Below, in pieces: positions 52,030-61,294 of a stretch of DNA of 64,000 nucleotides (positions within the stretch are counted from its first letter, which is position 1; each line of letters opens with the position of its first letter). The notes beneath the pieces were generated by a model. It had not been told where the DNA came from and made no database searches. It saw only the letters and a list, made by a program, of their open reading frames with translations. The stretch is from Lachnospiraceae bacterium (lineage in GTDB: Bacteria > Bacillota > Clostridia > Lachnospirales > Bianqueaceae), in assembly GCA_022794035.1 (NCBI GenBank), contig JAAWDX010000012.1, positions 62,001 to 126,000 of the forward strand, given 5' to 3'. The translations under genes were made by a program, and so were the position numbers.

Positions 52030-52547
52030 CTCAGCCTCATCTCCAGCCTTTCCTCCTCAATTCCCCAATACTGACAAAGACTTTGCCGGATCTTCTCTTC
52101 CTCTTCATCAGCTGCTCCAATCTGACCCAGATCAAGACTGCGGTCTAAAAGACCTCCTACCTCCTTTTCCCTGCTCAGTGTGATCTTGATGCTGCCCTCA
52201 TCCTTCACCTGTATTTGCATCAAAGTATACTGCTCCTGAAGCTCTGCCGGCAGCCCCTGCCGCGTAAGCGCCTCTTCATAGGCGCCCTGCAGCATAGCCT
52301 CTGCCTGCTCCTCATAGCGGCTTTGCGGCGCGGCCTCCCCCTGCACCTCTCCTAGTGTCAGCGTTTCCAAATCAACCCCGTCCTGTGTCCATTCGATAAC
52401 CGGCTGGACCAGCACAAAAACAAATAGCAGACTGAGCACCAGCTTAACATATTTTCTCACGGCTCCTGATGGCATCATGCTTTCCAGCAGCACAGAAAAA
52501 ATTAAAAGCGTTCCTACACGCAGCACATACTCGGATAATATATTCAT
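52026..52547 (-). CDS. spoIIIAF: Stage III sporulation protein AF
   Basis: 173 residues, two N-terminal membrane helices (VGTLLIFSVLLESMMPSG; LVLSLLFVFVLVQPVIEW) and a soluble domain ending QYWGIEEERLEMRLR. Ring-building-motif protein of the SpoIIIA complex. Confidence 0.92.
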   Translation of the reverse strand: MNILSEYVLRVGTLLIFSVLLESMMPSGAVRKYVKLVLSLLFVFVLVQPVIEWTQDGVDLETLTLGEVQGEAAPQSRYEEQAEAMLQGAYEEALTRQGLPAELQEQYTLMQIQVKDEGSIKITLSREKEVGGLLDRSLDLGQIGAADEEEEKIRQSLCQYWGIEEERLEMRLR

Positions 52548-52559
52548 ACTCTCTTCTCC

Positions 52560-53714
52560 CTATTGTCCCGTCGTCATCACGAAAATCCCCACTGCGCCCG
52601 TAAAAATGACAACGCTGCTGACCAATAGTCCCAGCAGCATAGCGGTGCTGCGCCCCATAGCAGAAAGCACCTGAATGATTCTCGGATCAGCAACCGGCGA
52701 TAAAAAGGCTGCCATAATACGGTAGATCAGCCAGATTGCCGTTAGCTTTGCCACCGGAATCAGACATATACATAAAAGAGCAATGCAGCCGGCTGCACCG
52801 ATGCCATTTTTAATCAGCATGCTTCCTGCCAGCACCGAATCCATCGCGCCTGACATGGCAGAGCCCACCACGGGCACAGATGCCATCACTGCTGAAGATG
52901 CCTTATACACCGTTTTATCCACCGAAGGCATCACAAAGCCAAAGATCCCCATTAAAAATAAATAAAGAGCGGTAATGGCTTTCATTCCTTTTTCTAATAT
53001 CGTCCTCACCAGCGATGTAAGCTGTGAAAGAATGGCTCTTTTGCTCATAAAATTGACAAGCTCCAAAATCGTCACCCAGACAATGCATACGGCAAAGCCG
53101 TTTTTCATCACCGTCAGAATCACGCTAAACCCGCTTGTCATCATTTCACTCTGCAAAATGCTGCTGATCCCATATCCGCTTGCCACGGCAACCGCTGCCA
53201 TAGCCGGCAGCATATAGAGGCTTAGATCCCTTACATGCTCAATCAGCCCACTTGCTTCTCGGTATGCAATTTGAAAGCTTTGTACAAGCAGCCAAATCAG
53301 GCAGCCATACACAGCTAAAAAGCCAATTTCCCCTACTGCGCCGTCTCCAAAATGAAGCTCCAATGTATTAAAGATCTGCCCTAACAGTGCTAAGGCAATC
53401 ACCTGCAGCATCAAGCCCATATATTCCTGCACATTGCCCCACAGAGAAACGCCAAAGGCATTAACCCAGTCCGACCAGGAAACAGATGTCTCACCCTTGA
53501 TCAGCGAAGAAAGAAGCTCTCCGATGCTGCGGCTGCCCGTTTGCTCCTGCAGCGTCTGCTGTCCCTCTGCCTCCTGTATAATCTCATCGACCTCACCAAA
53601 ATCTAAATAAGAAGGATCCACATCTGTCTCAGCTCCTACCTCTATGGGCTGCCATAAGCTCAGCAGCACAATCAGTACAGCCCTCCATATCCATCTCTTT
53701 TTCGTATTTTTCAT
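52560..53714 (-). CDS. spoIIIAE: Stage III sporulation protein AE
   Basis: 384 residues: signal-like N-terminus (RAVLIVLLSLWQPIEVGAET) followed by about seven membrane helices. Family segment VDPSYLDFGEVDEIIQEAEG near the start. Polytopic core of the SpoIIIA channel. Confidence 0.93.
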   Translation of the reverse strand: MKNTKKRWIWRAVLIVLLSLWQPIEVGAETDVDPSYLDFGEVDEIIQEAEGQQTLQEQTGSRSIGELLSSLIKGETSVSWSDWVNAFGVSLWGNVQEYMGLMLQVIALALLGQIFNTLELHFGDGAVGEIGFLAVYGCLIWLLVQSFQIAYREASGLIEHVRDLSLYMLPAMAAVAVASGYGISSILQSEMMTSGFSVILTVMKNGFAVCIVWVTILELVNFMSKRAILSQLTSLVRTILEKGMKAITALYLFLMGIFGFVMPSVDKTVYKASSAVMASVPVVGSAMSGAMDSVLAGSMLIKNGIGAAGCIALLCICLIPVAKLTAIWLIYRIMAAFLSPVADPRIIQVLSAMGRSTAMLLGLLVSSVVIFTGAVGIFVMTTGQ

Positions 53715-54097
53715 CCTAGTAGCTCCGCAATCAGTTCTATGAGAGAAGTAAAAACCGGAAGCGCCATTGTCGCCATGATCAGTCTTCCTCCCAGCTGAAT
53801 TTTAGCCGCCAGCGCCTGCTGTCCGGCATCCTTGCAGATTTCACTGCCAAATTCAATCACGTAGCTGCTGAGAAGCAGTTTAAACAGCAGTTTCATCTGC
53901 CTTCCTGAAAGTCCTGCTTTTCCTGCCAGCTCCTGCAGGCCGGAAAGCAGCTGAGAAAGCCCTCTGCTGCTTTCCATCAGCATGCAGATGCCTACGGCAA
54001 TGGCTAAAAGAAGCGCGATCTCCTTTTTTTGCTGCTGCAGCGTAATCACAAGAATGGCTCCGATCACTCCCAGCACCGTTATCTTCAATACTTCCAT
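53711..54097 (-). CDS. spoIIIAD: Stage III sporulation protein AD
   Basis: 128 residues, four hydrophobic segments starting KITVLGVIGAILVITLQQQK. Overlaps AE by 4 bases. Small membrane component of the SpoIIIA complex. Confidence 0.92.
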   Translation of the reverse strand: MEVLKITVLGVIGAILVITLQQQKKEIALLLAIAVGICMLMESSRGLSQLLSGLQELAGKAGLSGRQMKLLFKLLLSSYVIEFGSEICKDAGQQALAAKIQLGGRLIMATMALPVFTSLIELIAELLG

Positions 54098-54108
54098 CGC
54101 GTAAATCC

Positions 54109-54303
54109 TTATAAATCAAATAAAGATCGAATGGTATTAAAAAGCTCGCTAATATATTCAATAACCCAGAAAAGCACCACAATCAGCCCCGCAAGTGTTG
54201 TCAGCATGGCCATATCATCTCTGCCGGCCCTTTGCAGAACCTGTCCCACCACGGCAACCAAAATGCCTACCGCTGCAATTTTAAATACAATCTGAATATC
54301 CAT
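54109..54303 (-). CDS. spoIIIAC: Stage III sporulation protein AC
   Basis: 64 residues with two membrane helices around RAGRDDMAMLTTLAGLIVVL. The conserved small AC subunit. Its ATG overlaps the last base of AB. Confidence 0.92.
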   Translation of the reverse strand: MDIQIVFKIAAVGILVAVVGQVLQRAGRDDMAMLTTLAGLIVVLFWVIEYISELFNTIRSLFDL

Positions 54304-54818
54304 TACATTAGCACCACCATCACCAAAATCCCGGCCAGAACACCAATGGTACGGTACAGCCGCCCCTGCTCCTGAATGGCCTGCTCCAGCATCGTTTGCT
54401 GCGCATGAAAGTAATCCTGAATCTGACTGATCTGTCCCAGACAGCTTTCCAGCCCCGCTCCCTGCATGCTTTTCCCAAGCCCTTCCAGCATTTTATAATC
54501 CTCTTTGTCCAGATGCAGCTCTGCCTTTGACCTCTCCAAGGCCTGCGGCCAAATCTCCGACAGCGGCTTTTGCGCCTGCAGCCCCTCCTGCACTTTCCTC
54601 AGCCAAGGCTCCCACTCTCCGGCGCCTGCCTCGATACAGCTTTGGGCCGCCTCTCCAAAATTTTCTCCGATCCGCATCCGACTAGAAAGCAGCATTAAAA
54701 TCTTTTGCAGGCTCCGATACTCCTGCAGTCTCTTTTCCATTCGATACGCCAGCCAAAAACCAACGCTCCCCACAGATAGCCCCATCAGGATCATGCCAAT
54801 CCATTTAAACCACTGCAT
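54303..54818 (-). CDS. spoIIIAB: Stage III sporulation protein AB
   Basis: 171 residues from ATG 54818 (AGGGGG upstream); a longer frame to 54854 lies inside AA. GspF-like fold with N- and C-terminal membrane helices, ERSKAELHLDKEDYKMLEGL and GRLYRTIGVLAGILVMVVLM. Overlaps AA by 14 bases. Confidence 0.92.
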   Translation of the reverse strand: MQWFKWIGMILMGLSVGSVGFWLAYRMEKRLQEYRSLQKILMLLSSRMRIGENFGEAAQSCIEAGAGEWEPWLRKVQEGLQAQKPLSEIWPQALERSKAELHLDKEDYKMLEGLGKSMQGAGLESCLGQISQIQDYFHAQQTMLEQAIQEQGRLYRTIGVLAGILVMVVLM

Positions 54819-55740
54819 AGCCTGCCCCCTCCGCTGCCTGATAGATCCCTTCAACCGTGCCCGGTCCCCTCCTGCCGCTCAGGACCACCACCCGCTCAAA
54901 GCTCCCTTTGCGGATCAGCTCCGCAAACCCAGGCTTTCTTCTCAGCTCCTCCAAATTCGCGCTATGCGCCGTACAGAGCAGCCGCACCCCGGCATTCATA
55001 ATGGTCTCCACCGCCTCCAGCTCCTGCAGTGCGCCCAGCTCATCCACCGCAATCACCTGCGGATTCATACTGCGCAGCAGCATCAGCATTCCCTCACTTT
55101 TAGGCGCTCCATCCAGGACATCCGTGCAGTTTCCTATATCGCACTGCGGCACGCCACGAAAGCTTCCTCCAATCTCCGAGCGCTCATCTGCCACCGCCAC
55201 GCTAAGTCCCAGCTCGTCCGATGCAAGCCGGATCAGATCGCGCAGCATCGTCGTTTTTCCGCCGCCAGGCGGCGAAATAAGGAGCGTATGCAGCAGCCTC
55301 CCGTTTTGCGCCACATACGGAAGCAATTTTTCTGCGCACCCCTTAACCTCATGCGCAATGCGGACATTGAAGCCCGTAATTGGATGAATTCCCTGAATCT
55401 GACCGTTTCGCACCTGTGCCTTGCCCGTCATTCCAATTCGGTGACCGCCTTCTACGGTGATATATCCGTTTTTGATTTCATTTTCAAAGGCATATAATGA
55501 GCTGCCGCTGATCAGCTCCAGACATTTCAGCACCATTTCCCAGCCGACACATAATGCGTGCTCCGGCGCCTGCAGCTTCTCTCCCTTGGGAGATACAAAC
55601 CAGTTTTTTCCTGAAATGCTCACCGCCAGCGGCTTCCCTGCGCGGATCCTGATCTCCTGCACCCTCTCGCCTTCCTGCCTTAGCACCTGACTCACCGCTT
55701 CCGCAACCGGCAGGCAAAATAAACGTACAATATCTGTCAT
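54805..55740 (-). CDS. spoIIIAA: Stage III sporulation protein AA (ATPase)
   Basis: 311-residue cytoplasmic ATPase related to secretion ATPases. Walker A in SPPGGGKTTMLRDLIRLASD, Walker B and downstream QVIAVDELG, and R-finger-type GGHRIGMTGKAQ. Energises the SpoIIIA channel of the mother cell. GGAGG lies upstream of ATG 55740. First gene of the eight-gene spoIIIA operon. Confidence 0.95.
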   Translation of the reverse strand: MTDIVRLFCLPVAEAVSQVLRQEGERVQEIRIRAGKPLAVSISGKNWFVSPKGEKLQAPEHALCVGWEMVLKCLELISGSSLYAFENEIKNGYITVEGGHRIGMTGKAQVRNGQIQGIHPITGFNVRIAHEVKGCAEKLLPYVAQNGRLLHTLLISPPGGGKTTMLRDLIRLASDELGLSVAVADERSEIGGSFRGVPQCDIGNCTDVLDGAPKSEGMLMLLRSMNPQVIAVDELGALQELEAVETIMNAGVRLLCTAHSANLEELRRKPGFAELIRKGSFERVVVLSGRRGPGTVEGIYQAAEGAGYAVV

Positions 55741-55790
55741 ACAGCTTCCTCCTTTTGCATCCTGTTTACTCTGCGCTTGCTAACTAGTTC

Positions 55791-55819
55791 ATACTATGTG
55801 GACAGGCGGGAGAATATGA
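55791..55819 (-). promoter_or_regulatory. Sigma-E-like promoter of the spoIIIA operon
   Basis: On the minus strand TCATATT (55819-55813) and CATAGTAT (55798-55791) with a 14-base spacer, close to the sigma-E pattern KMATATT-N14-CATACAMT. spoIIIA is sigma-E controlled in Bacillus. Confidence 0.7.
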
Positions 55820-55820
55820 T

Positions 55821-55877
55821 AAAAAGAAAGAAGCCCCCAAAGTCATTCATGACATTCATGACTTTGAAGGCTTTCTT
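55821..55877 (-). terminator. Terminator of the HAD phosphatase gene
   Basis: On the minus strand a long stem AAGAAAGCCTTCAAAGTCAT pairing with ATGACTTTGGGGGCTTCTTT, then TTTTATC, directly after the stop codon. Confidence 0.85.
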
Positions 55878-56537
55878 CTATTTATAAATTTGAAAATCCT
55901 CTATGTACCAGTCAGCGGCCTGTCGGATCCTGACCTCTTCCTCACGGGAGGTATGATCCCTGACGGCACACACCCTAAAGCCGGCTCTCTTAGCTGATAA
56001 AATTCCGGGCAGCACATCCTCAAAGACAACGCACTCTCCCGGTGCAAGCCTCAGCTTTTCTGCCGCCAGCAGATAGAGATCCGGCTCTTCCTTGCTGCGG
56101 CTGACCTGTGAAACATCTGTAAATACATCAAAATATTCATAGATGCCATTGGCCCTTAGTACGGCTTCTGAAAGCAGCCAGGGCGATAGGGTAGCCAGCG
56201 CAATCTTAACGCCCTGCTCTTTTAATTTTTTCAGATAAGCGGCGGCTCCTTTTTTACACGGTACCCGCTTCTGATACTCCTCCAGCGCCATGGCATCCCA
56301 TTCGCGCATAATCTCTTCTGCTGTTTCTGTTAATCCATAGCGCTCTAGCGTATACTGAGCCGCTACGGCATAGGGCGCAGTTTTAACCGTTTGATGATAG
56401 ATTTCATCCATGATAATGCCGCGGCGTTTTAAAAAAATCTCATCGATACGCCGCCAGACGCCCATAGAATCTACTAAAGTGCCGTCCTGATCAAAAATTG
56501 CACCTTGAAAGGAGGCATCTATTAATCCTGTATTCAT
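55878..56537 (-). CDS. HAD superfamily phosphatase / phosphoglucomutase-like
   Basis: 219 residues from ATG 56537 (AAAGGA upstream). HAD motifs: nucleophile FDQDGTLVDS, motif 2 ALATLSPWLL, motif 3 Lys in RSKEEPDLYLLAAEKL and motif 4 VFEDVLPGILSAKRAG. The alpha-helical cap fits beta-phosphoglucomutase or phosphoglycolate-phosphatase types; substrate unknown. Confidence 0.87.
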   Translation of the reverse strand: MNTGLIDASFQGAIFDQDGTLVDSMGVWRRIDEIFLKRRGIIMDEIYHQTVKTAPYAVAAQYTLERYGLTETAEEIMREWDAMALEEYQKRVPCKKGAAAYLKKLKEQGVKIALATLSPWLLSEAVLRANGIYEYFDVFTDVSQVSRSKEEPDLYLLAAEKLRLAPGECVVFEDVLPGILSAKRAGFRVCAVRDHTSREEEVRIRQAADWYIEDFQIYK

Positions 56538-56564
56538 TTTTTTCCTTTCTGCTGTCTTCATGAA

Positions 56565-56600
56565 AATAAAAAAGAAGGTATCCTGAGGATACCTTCTTTT
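56565..56600 (-). terminator. Terminator of the Asn-rich small gene
   Basis: On the minus strand stem AAGAAGGTATCC/GGATACCTTCTT with a TCA loop, followed by T6. Complete and strong. Confidence 0.92.
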
Positions 56601-56638
56601 CTGCCATTTTGCAATGGTCTTCGCTTAAAAATCTCGCT

Positions 56639-56839
56639 TTAGATCTGGAAACGGTTCTCGTTTTCATTCTCCTTGCGGTTCTCATTGCGATTTTCATTGC
56701 GGTTCTGGTTGTTCTGGCGGTTCTGGTTCTGATTCTGGTTGTTCTGACGGTTCTGATTTTGATTCTGATTGTTCTGACGGTTCTGATTCTCGTTCTCATT
56801 TCTGTTCTGATTACGATTCTTGTTCTGATTCTTTTCCAT
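56639..56839 (-). CDS. Small Asn/Gln/Arg/Glu-rich repetitive protein
   Basis: 66 residues made almost entirely of Asn, Gln, Arg, Glu and Lys, with a repeating NQNRQNNQNQ period of about 10 residues encoded by DNA repeats. No hydrophobic segment, so intrinsically disordered. AGGAGG lies 9 bases before ATG 56839 and a strong terminator follows, which favours this strand over the hydrophobic frame opposite it. Function unknown; similar N-rich small proteins in spore formers may be spore or coat-associated (inference). Confidence 0.65.
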   Translation of the reverse strand: MEKNQNKNRNQNRNENENQNRQNNQNQNQNRQNNQNQNQNRQNNQNRNENRNENRKENENENRFQI

Positions 56840-56919
56840 TATAGAAAGCCTCCTGTGTTGAAATCTCTGATCTGCTTTTGCAGATGGTAGTTACAGAGCT
56901 TAGTATAATGAAATTGATC

Positions 56920-59900
56920 TCAATCTATACTGGAAGATTCTTCCATATTTTTAAAGGCCACTGCCAGCATGAGCTTGATCCGGTTGAGCTGATTGACCTC
57001 AGAAGCACCCGGATCATAATCCACTGCTGCTATGTTAGCCATCGGATACCGCTTGCGAATAGGCTTGATCATGGATTTAGCCACAATATGATTGGGCAGG
57101 CAGGCAAATGGCTGCACGCAGACGATATTATTGATCCCATGATCCATAAGCTCTACCATTTCCGCTGTCAGCAACCAGCCCTCTCCTGTCTGGTTTCCGA
57201 TTGACATAATTCCGTCTACATACTGTGCTTTATGCTCAATTGGATCTGGCGCTCCAAATCGTTTATACTGACTGAGCACCTTAACCGCATAATTACGATA
57301 CCGCTCCAGTACGCCGATCACGATTTTATTGATCCATCGTTCGGATTTTTTAAATCCGAGATGCTCTACCTTGAAAAAGCTGTCAAAGGAGCAATACAAA
57401 AGAAAGTCCATCAGATCTGGCACAAAGACCTCCGCCCCCTCGTTTTCCAGCACCTTTACCAGCTCATTATTGCCGGTGGGATGATACTTAACCAGGATCT
57501 CTCCCACGATGCCGACACGCGGCTTCTTTTCGTCACGGATGGGGAGCTCTGCAAATTCCTTTACCATGCCCCTCACATTGCGGTGAAATTCGGGAAGGCT
57601 TCCATTTTGAACATTTCGCGCTGCGCGCGCATGCCATTTCTCATAAAGCGCATCGGCGCTGCCGGGTGTAACCTCGTATGGACGCTGGCGGTACAACAGA
57701 CGCATGAGAACGTCGCCGTATACGATCGCTACCATGACGCGGTGCAGCAGCATGGGCGTGATCTTGAACCCGGGATGCTTCTCAATGCCGCTTGCGCTGA
57801 GGGCAATCACCGGGATCTGCCCCATGCCGGCATCCTGCAGCGCCTTTCGGATAAAGCCTACATAGTTAGAGGCGCGGCAGCCGCCGCCCGTCTGCGTAAT
57901 GGCGAGCGCTACCTTATTCACATCATATTTGCCGCTTTTGAGAGCAGCCATCATCTGCCCGGCTACCAAAATCGTGGGGTAGCAGGCGTCATTATTGATA
58001 TACTTCAGGCCTTCCTCGACAGCCTGATGATCGACTGTGGGCAGGATCTCTACCCGGTAACCTGATTTTTCAAAGGCATGCTTTAACAGCCGGAAGTGAA
58101 TGGGTGCCATCTGCGGCACCAAGATGGTGTAATCCCGCTTCATCTCTTCCGTAAACATCACTTTGTCAAATGCATAGGGCTGCGGGGCCGGGCACACCGG
58201 CTGACCGCCGTTTTTGCGCTCCTTCTCTTCCACAGAGGCCTTCAGGGACCGCAGGCGGATGCGGATCGCACCCAGATTGCTGCCCTCGTCAATCTTAATC
58301 AGCGTATAGCTTTTATCATGACTATGTAAAATTTCCATAACCTGATCGGCTGTTACGGCGTCGACGCCGCAGCCAAAGGAAACCAGCTGCACCAGCTCCA
58401 GATCCGGCTGACTGCCCACGAACTCGGCCGCATCATAGAGCCGGGAATGATAGCTCCACTGATCCAGCACACGGAGCGGCCGTTTCAGCTGCGAAAGGTG
58501 AGCTACGCTGTCCTCCGAGAGCACGGCCATCCCAAGCTCTGTAATGATCTTCTCTAGGCCGTGATTGATCTCCGGGTCCACATGGTACGGACGCCCTGCC
58601 AGCACAATACCGTGCATTCCTTTTTCGCGCATCACCTTCAGGATCTCCTCGCCCTTGGCCTGTACCTCTCTGCGGTAGGCCTCCAGCTCGGCATACGCCG
58701 CATCGACCGCCTGATCCACTTTGTCCCTGCTGATCAGAAATTTTGCTGATAACGCCTGATAAAGCTCCTGCTTCATGCTGACGCTGTCGTTTAAATTCAG
58801 GAATGGATTCATAAATGTGATGCCGCTCTCCTCCAACGCCTCCACATTATTTTTAATGGTTTCGGGATAAGAAGTCACGATCGGACAGTTATAATGATTA
58901 TCCGTTCCCTCCTTCAGCACTCTCTCATAGGGAATGCAGGGATAGAAGATGAACGGCGTTTTTTGCTTAACGAGCTGCATGATATGGCCATGCACCAGCT
59001 TGGCCGGATAGCATACGGATTCTGAGGGAATGGTTTCCATGCCGGCTTCAAAGGTCTGCTTGGTCGTGCGCGGCGTTAGGCGGACTGAGAAGCCAAGCTG
59101 CGTAAAAAATGTAAACCAAAACGGATAGTTTTCGTATTGATTTAAGGCTCTCGGAATCCCGACCACGCCCATGGGCGCTTCTGTCTCCGGCAGTGGTTTA
59201 TAATGAGCAAACAAACGAGAATATTTGAATTTATAGATATTGAGATTTTTTTCTGTATCACTCTGCGGCAGTCCTACCCCTCGCTCGCAGCGGTTTCCGG
59301 ACACCAGCCGGTCGCCGTTAAATACGTTGATGGTGAGCAGGCAGTTATTGGCGCAGCGTCCGCAGCGCTGCTGCGAGGTCTCATACTGAAAAGCGGCCAG
59401 CTCCTGAGGTCCCAGCACCTGACTGCGGTGCCCCCGCCCTAATCTTTCCTTTGCAATCAGCGCAGCGCCGTATGCGCCCATAATGCCGGCAATATCAGGA
59501 CGCACTACCTGCTTACCGGTGATCTTTTCAAAGGCCATCAGCACGGCATCATTGTAAAAGGTTCCGCCCTGCACGATGACCTTTTCTCCCATGGTATTAT
59601 AATCACGAATTTTAATCACCTTCTGCAGCGCATTTTTGATGACCGAATAGGAAAGTCCGGCCGAGATATCGCCCACGGAGGCGCCCTCTTTCTGCGCCTG
59701 TTTTACGCGGCTATTCATAAATACTGTGCAGCGGGAGCCCAGATCCACCGGCTCCTTGGCATCAATCGCTTCTTTCGCAAATTCTTCAATGGGCATTTTC
59801 AGAGAATGCGCGAAATTCTCTAAAAAGGAACCACATCCGGAGGAGCAGGCCTCGTTAAGCAGAATATCCTGAATCACTCCGTCTTGAATGCGGATACATT

Positions 59901-61176
59901 TCATATCCTGCCCGCCGATGTCCAAAATAAACTCCACACCCGGAAGAAAATACTCGGCGGCCTTATAATGAGCCATGGTTTCAATCTCTCCGATATCCAC
60001 ATGATACGCGGTTTCGAGCAGCTTCTCTCCATAGCCAGTTGATACGGAGCCTGCAATGTATGCCTTTTCCGGAAGCTTTTGATAAATATCCGCTAAAATC
60101 TCACGCGTTTTCTCTATAGGACTGCCTTCATTGCTGCCATAAAAAGTATATAGAAGCTGGCATTCATCATCCATCAATACTGCTTTCGTTGTGGTAGAGC
60201 CTGCATCAATTCCCAGATATACCGGCCCCTCATAGCCGGTCAGCTCTGCCCTTTTTACTTGATCACGGCCATGCCGCTCCTGAAAGGCCTGATACTCCTC
60301 TTGATCTTTGAACAGAGGCTCTAGTCTCTGAATTTCCTTGGTGATAACCCCCTGCAGCTTTTGCGCAGCCTGATAGATGTCATCAAAGCTCCGGACTTCG
60401 CCATCTTCCGCCGTATAGGCGGCCCCCATGGCCACAAAAAGCTGGGAGTTTTCGGGCACAATCGTCTGCTCCGGCGTGAGATGCAGCGTTTCTACAAACC
60501 GCCGGCGCAGCTGCGGCAGGAAAAACAGCGGTCCGCCTAAAAAGGCTACGTTTCCGCGAATCGGCTTGCCGCAGGCAAGGCCGGCGATGGTCTGATTGAC
60601 GACGGCCTGAAAAATGGAGGCGGCAATATCCTCTTTGGGCGCTCCTTCGTTGATCAGCGGCTGGATGTCTGTTTTGGCAAATACGCCGCAGCGCGCGGCA
60701 ATGGGATAGAGCGTTGTAGAATGCTCAGCCAGTGCATTGAGCCCGGCTGCATCCGTCATCAGAAGACCTGCCATCTGGTCGATAAAAGCGCCTGTTCCGC
60801 CAGCACAGGTGCCGTTCATTCTTTGCTCGATGGATCCGTCAAAATATGTAATTTTAGCGTCTTCTCCGCCTAGCTCAATGACCACATCCGTCTGTGGAAT
60901 CAGCATTTCTACGGTTTTGGTGGAGGCGATCACCTCCTGTACAAACGGAATGCTTAACCACTTGGCTACGGAGAGCCCTCCGGAACCGGTCACATGTATT
61001 TTAACCTGTTGCCCTTTGAGCGCATGCTCATGCGCTCTGGCAATTACTTCTGCAATCGTTTCTTTAATGTTGGCAAAATGACGCTGATATTCTTGATAAA
61101 CCAAGTAGTCATTTTCATCCAAAACAGCAATCTTAACTGTCGTAGACCCTATGTCCAGTCCAACCCGATAGACCAT
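56920..61176 (-). CDS. Giant 2-hydroxyacyl-CoA dehydratase activase fusion (two ASKHA domains + DUF2229 + HgdB-like region)
   Basis: 1418 residues. Two HgdC-type ATPase domains: the first starts GLDIGSTTVKIAVLDE with Fe-S cysteines in GTCAGGTGAFID and RCGVFAKTD; the second from about 320 (LGIDAGSTTTKAVLMDD) with EACSSGCGSFLENFA and GSRCTVFMNSR. A Cys-rich linker CGRCANNC near 640 leads to a DUF2229 region (PRALNQYENYPFWFTFF), then an HgdB/double-cubane-like C-terminal half (GCGVDAVTADQVMEIL; ITQTGGGCRASNYVGFIRKA). It probably uses ATP to drive a low-potential electron into a Fe-S partner. No dehydratase subunits are adjacent. AAGGAAGG precedes ATG 61176, behind a stem-loop repeat leader. Confidence 0.88.
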   Translation of the reverse strand: MVYRVGLDIGSTTVKIAVLDENDYLVYQEYQRHFANIKETIAEVIARAHEHALKGQQVKIHVTGSGGLSVAKWLSIPFVQEVIASTKTVEMLIPQTDVVIELGGEDAKITYFDGSIEQRMNGTCAGGTGAFIDQMAGLLMTDAAGLNALAEHSTTLYPIAARCGVFAKTDIQPLINEGAPKEDIAASIFQAVVNQTIAGLACGKPIRGNVAFLGGPLFFLPQLRRRFVETLHLTPEQTIVPENSQLFVAMGAAYTAEDGEVRSFDDIYQAAQKLQGVITKEIQRLEPLFKDQEEYQAFQERHGRDQVKRAELTGYEGPVYLGIDAGSTTTKAVLMDDECQLLYTFYGSNEGSPIEKTREILADIYQKLPEKAYIAGSVSTGYGEKLLETAYHVDIGEIETMAHYKAAEYFLPGVEFILDIGGQDMKCIRIQDGVIQDILLNEACSSGCGSFLENFAHSLKMPIEEFAKEAIDAKEPVDLGSRCTVFMNSRVKQAQKEGASVGDISAGLSYSVIKNALQKVIKIRDYNTMGEKVIVQGGTFYNDAVLMAFEKITGKQVVRPDIAGIMGAYGAALIAKERLGRGHRSQVLGPQELAAFQYETSQQRCGRCANNCLLTINVFNGDRLVSGNRCERGVGLPQSDTEKNLNIYKFKYSRLFAHYKPLPETEAPMGVVGIPRALNQYENYPFWFTFFTQLGFSVRLTPRTTKQTFEAGMETIPSESVCYPAKLVHGHIMQLVKQKTPFIFYPCIPYERVLKEGTDNHYNCPIVTSYPETIKNNVEALEESGITFMNPFLNLNDSVSMKQELYQALSAKFLISRDKVDQAVDAAYAELEAYRREVQAKGEEILKVMREKGMHGIVLAGRPYHVDPEINHGLEKIITELGMAVLSEDSVAHLSQLKRPLRVLDQWSYHSRLYDAAEFVGSQPDLELVQLVSFGCGVDAVTADQVMEILHSHDKSYTLIKIDEGSNLGAIRIRLRSLKASVEEKERKNGGQPVCPAPQPYAFDKVMFTEEMKRDYTILVPQMAPIHFRLLKHAFEKSGYRVEILPTVDHQAVEEGLKYINNDACYPTILVAGQMMAALKSGKYDVNKVALAITQTGGGCRASNYVGFIRKALQDAGMGQIPVIALSASGIEKHPGFKITPMLLHRVMVAIVYGDVLMRLLYRQRPYEVTPGSADALYEKWHARAARNVQNGSLPEFHRNVRGMVKEFAELPIRDEKKPRVGIVGEILVKYHPTGNNELVKVLENEGAEVFVPDLMDFLLYCSFDSFFKVEHLGFKKSERWINKIVIGVLERYRNYAVKVLSQYKRFGAPDPIEHKAQYVDGIMSIGNQTGEGWLLTAEMVELMDHGINNIVCVQPFACLPNHIVAKSMIKPIRKRYPMANIAAVDYDPGASEVNQLNRIKLMLAVAFKNMEESSSID

Positions 61177-61204
61177 CTGAGACCTTCCTTTCTCTTTATA
61201 CCAT

Positions 61205-61288
61205 GACGATACTGGAGTTTGGCGCTTTGCGTCAAACTCGTAAGGCGGCTCAGGGACTTGAGTAGCCTAAAACTGCCTTGCCGCCTTT
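61205..61288 (-). repeat. Mosaic stem-loop repeat unit, GGCGGC type (locus B)
   Basis: On the minus strand AAGGCGGC/GCCGCCTT encloses GGCT-ACTCA-AGTCC (inner stem with a G-U pair), followed by hairpin GAGTTTG(A/G)CGC-AAA-GCGYCAAACTC and ending CAGTATCGTC, then ATGGTATAAAG. The unit ends 29 bases before the giant activase start and is in the same orientation. Confidence 0.85.
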
Positions 61289-61294
61289 AACCAA

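Noticed and set aside
54505..55497. 330-residue plus-strand frame opposite spoIIIAA/AB
   Set aside because: Antisense shadow without motifs; the minus strand carries conserved sporulation genes.
56609..56890. Hydrophobic plus-strand frame (VLVVLAVLVLILVVL type)
   Set aside because: Antisense image of the Asn-rich repeat gene. The minus strand has the ribosome site and the terminator.
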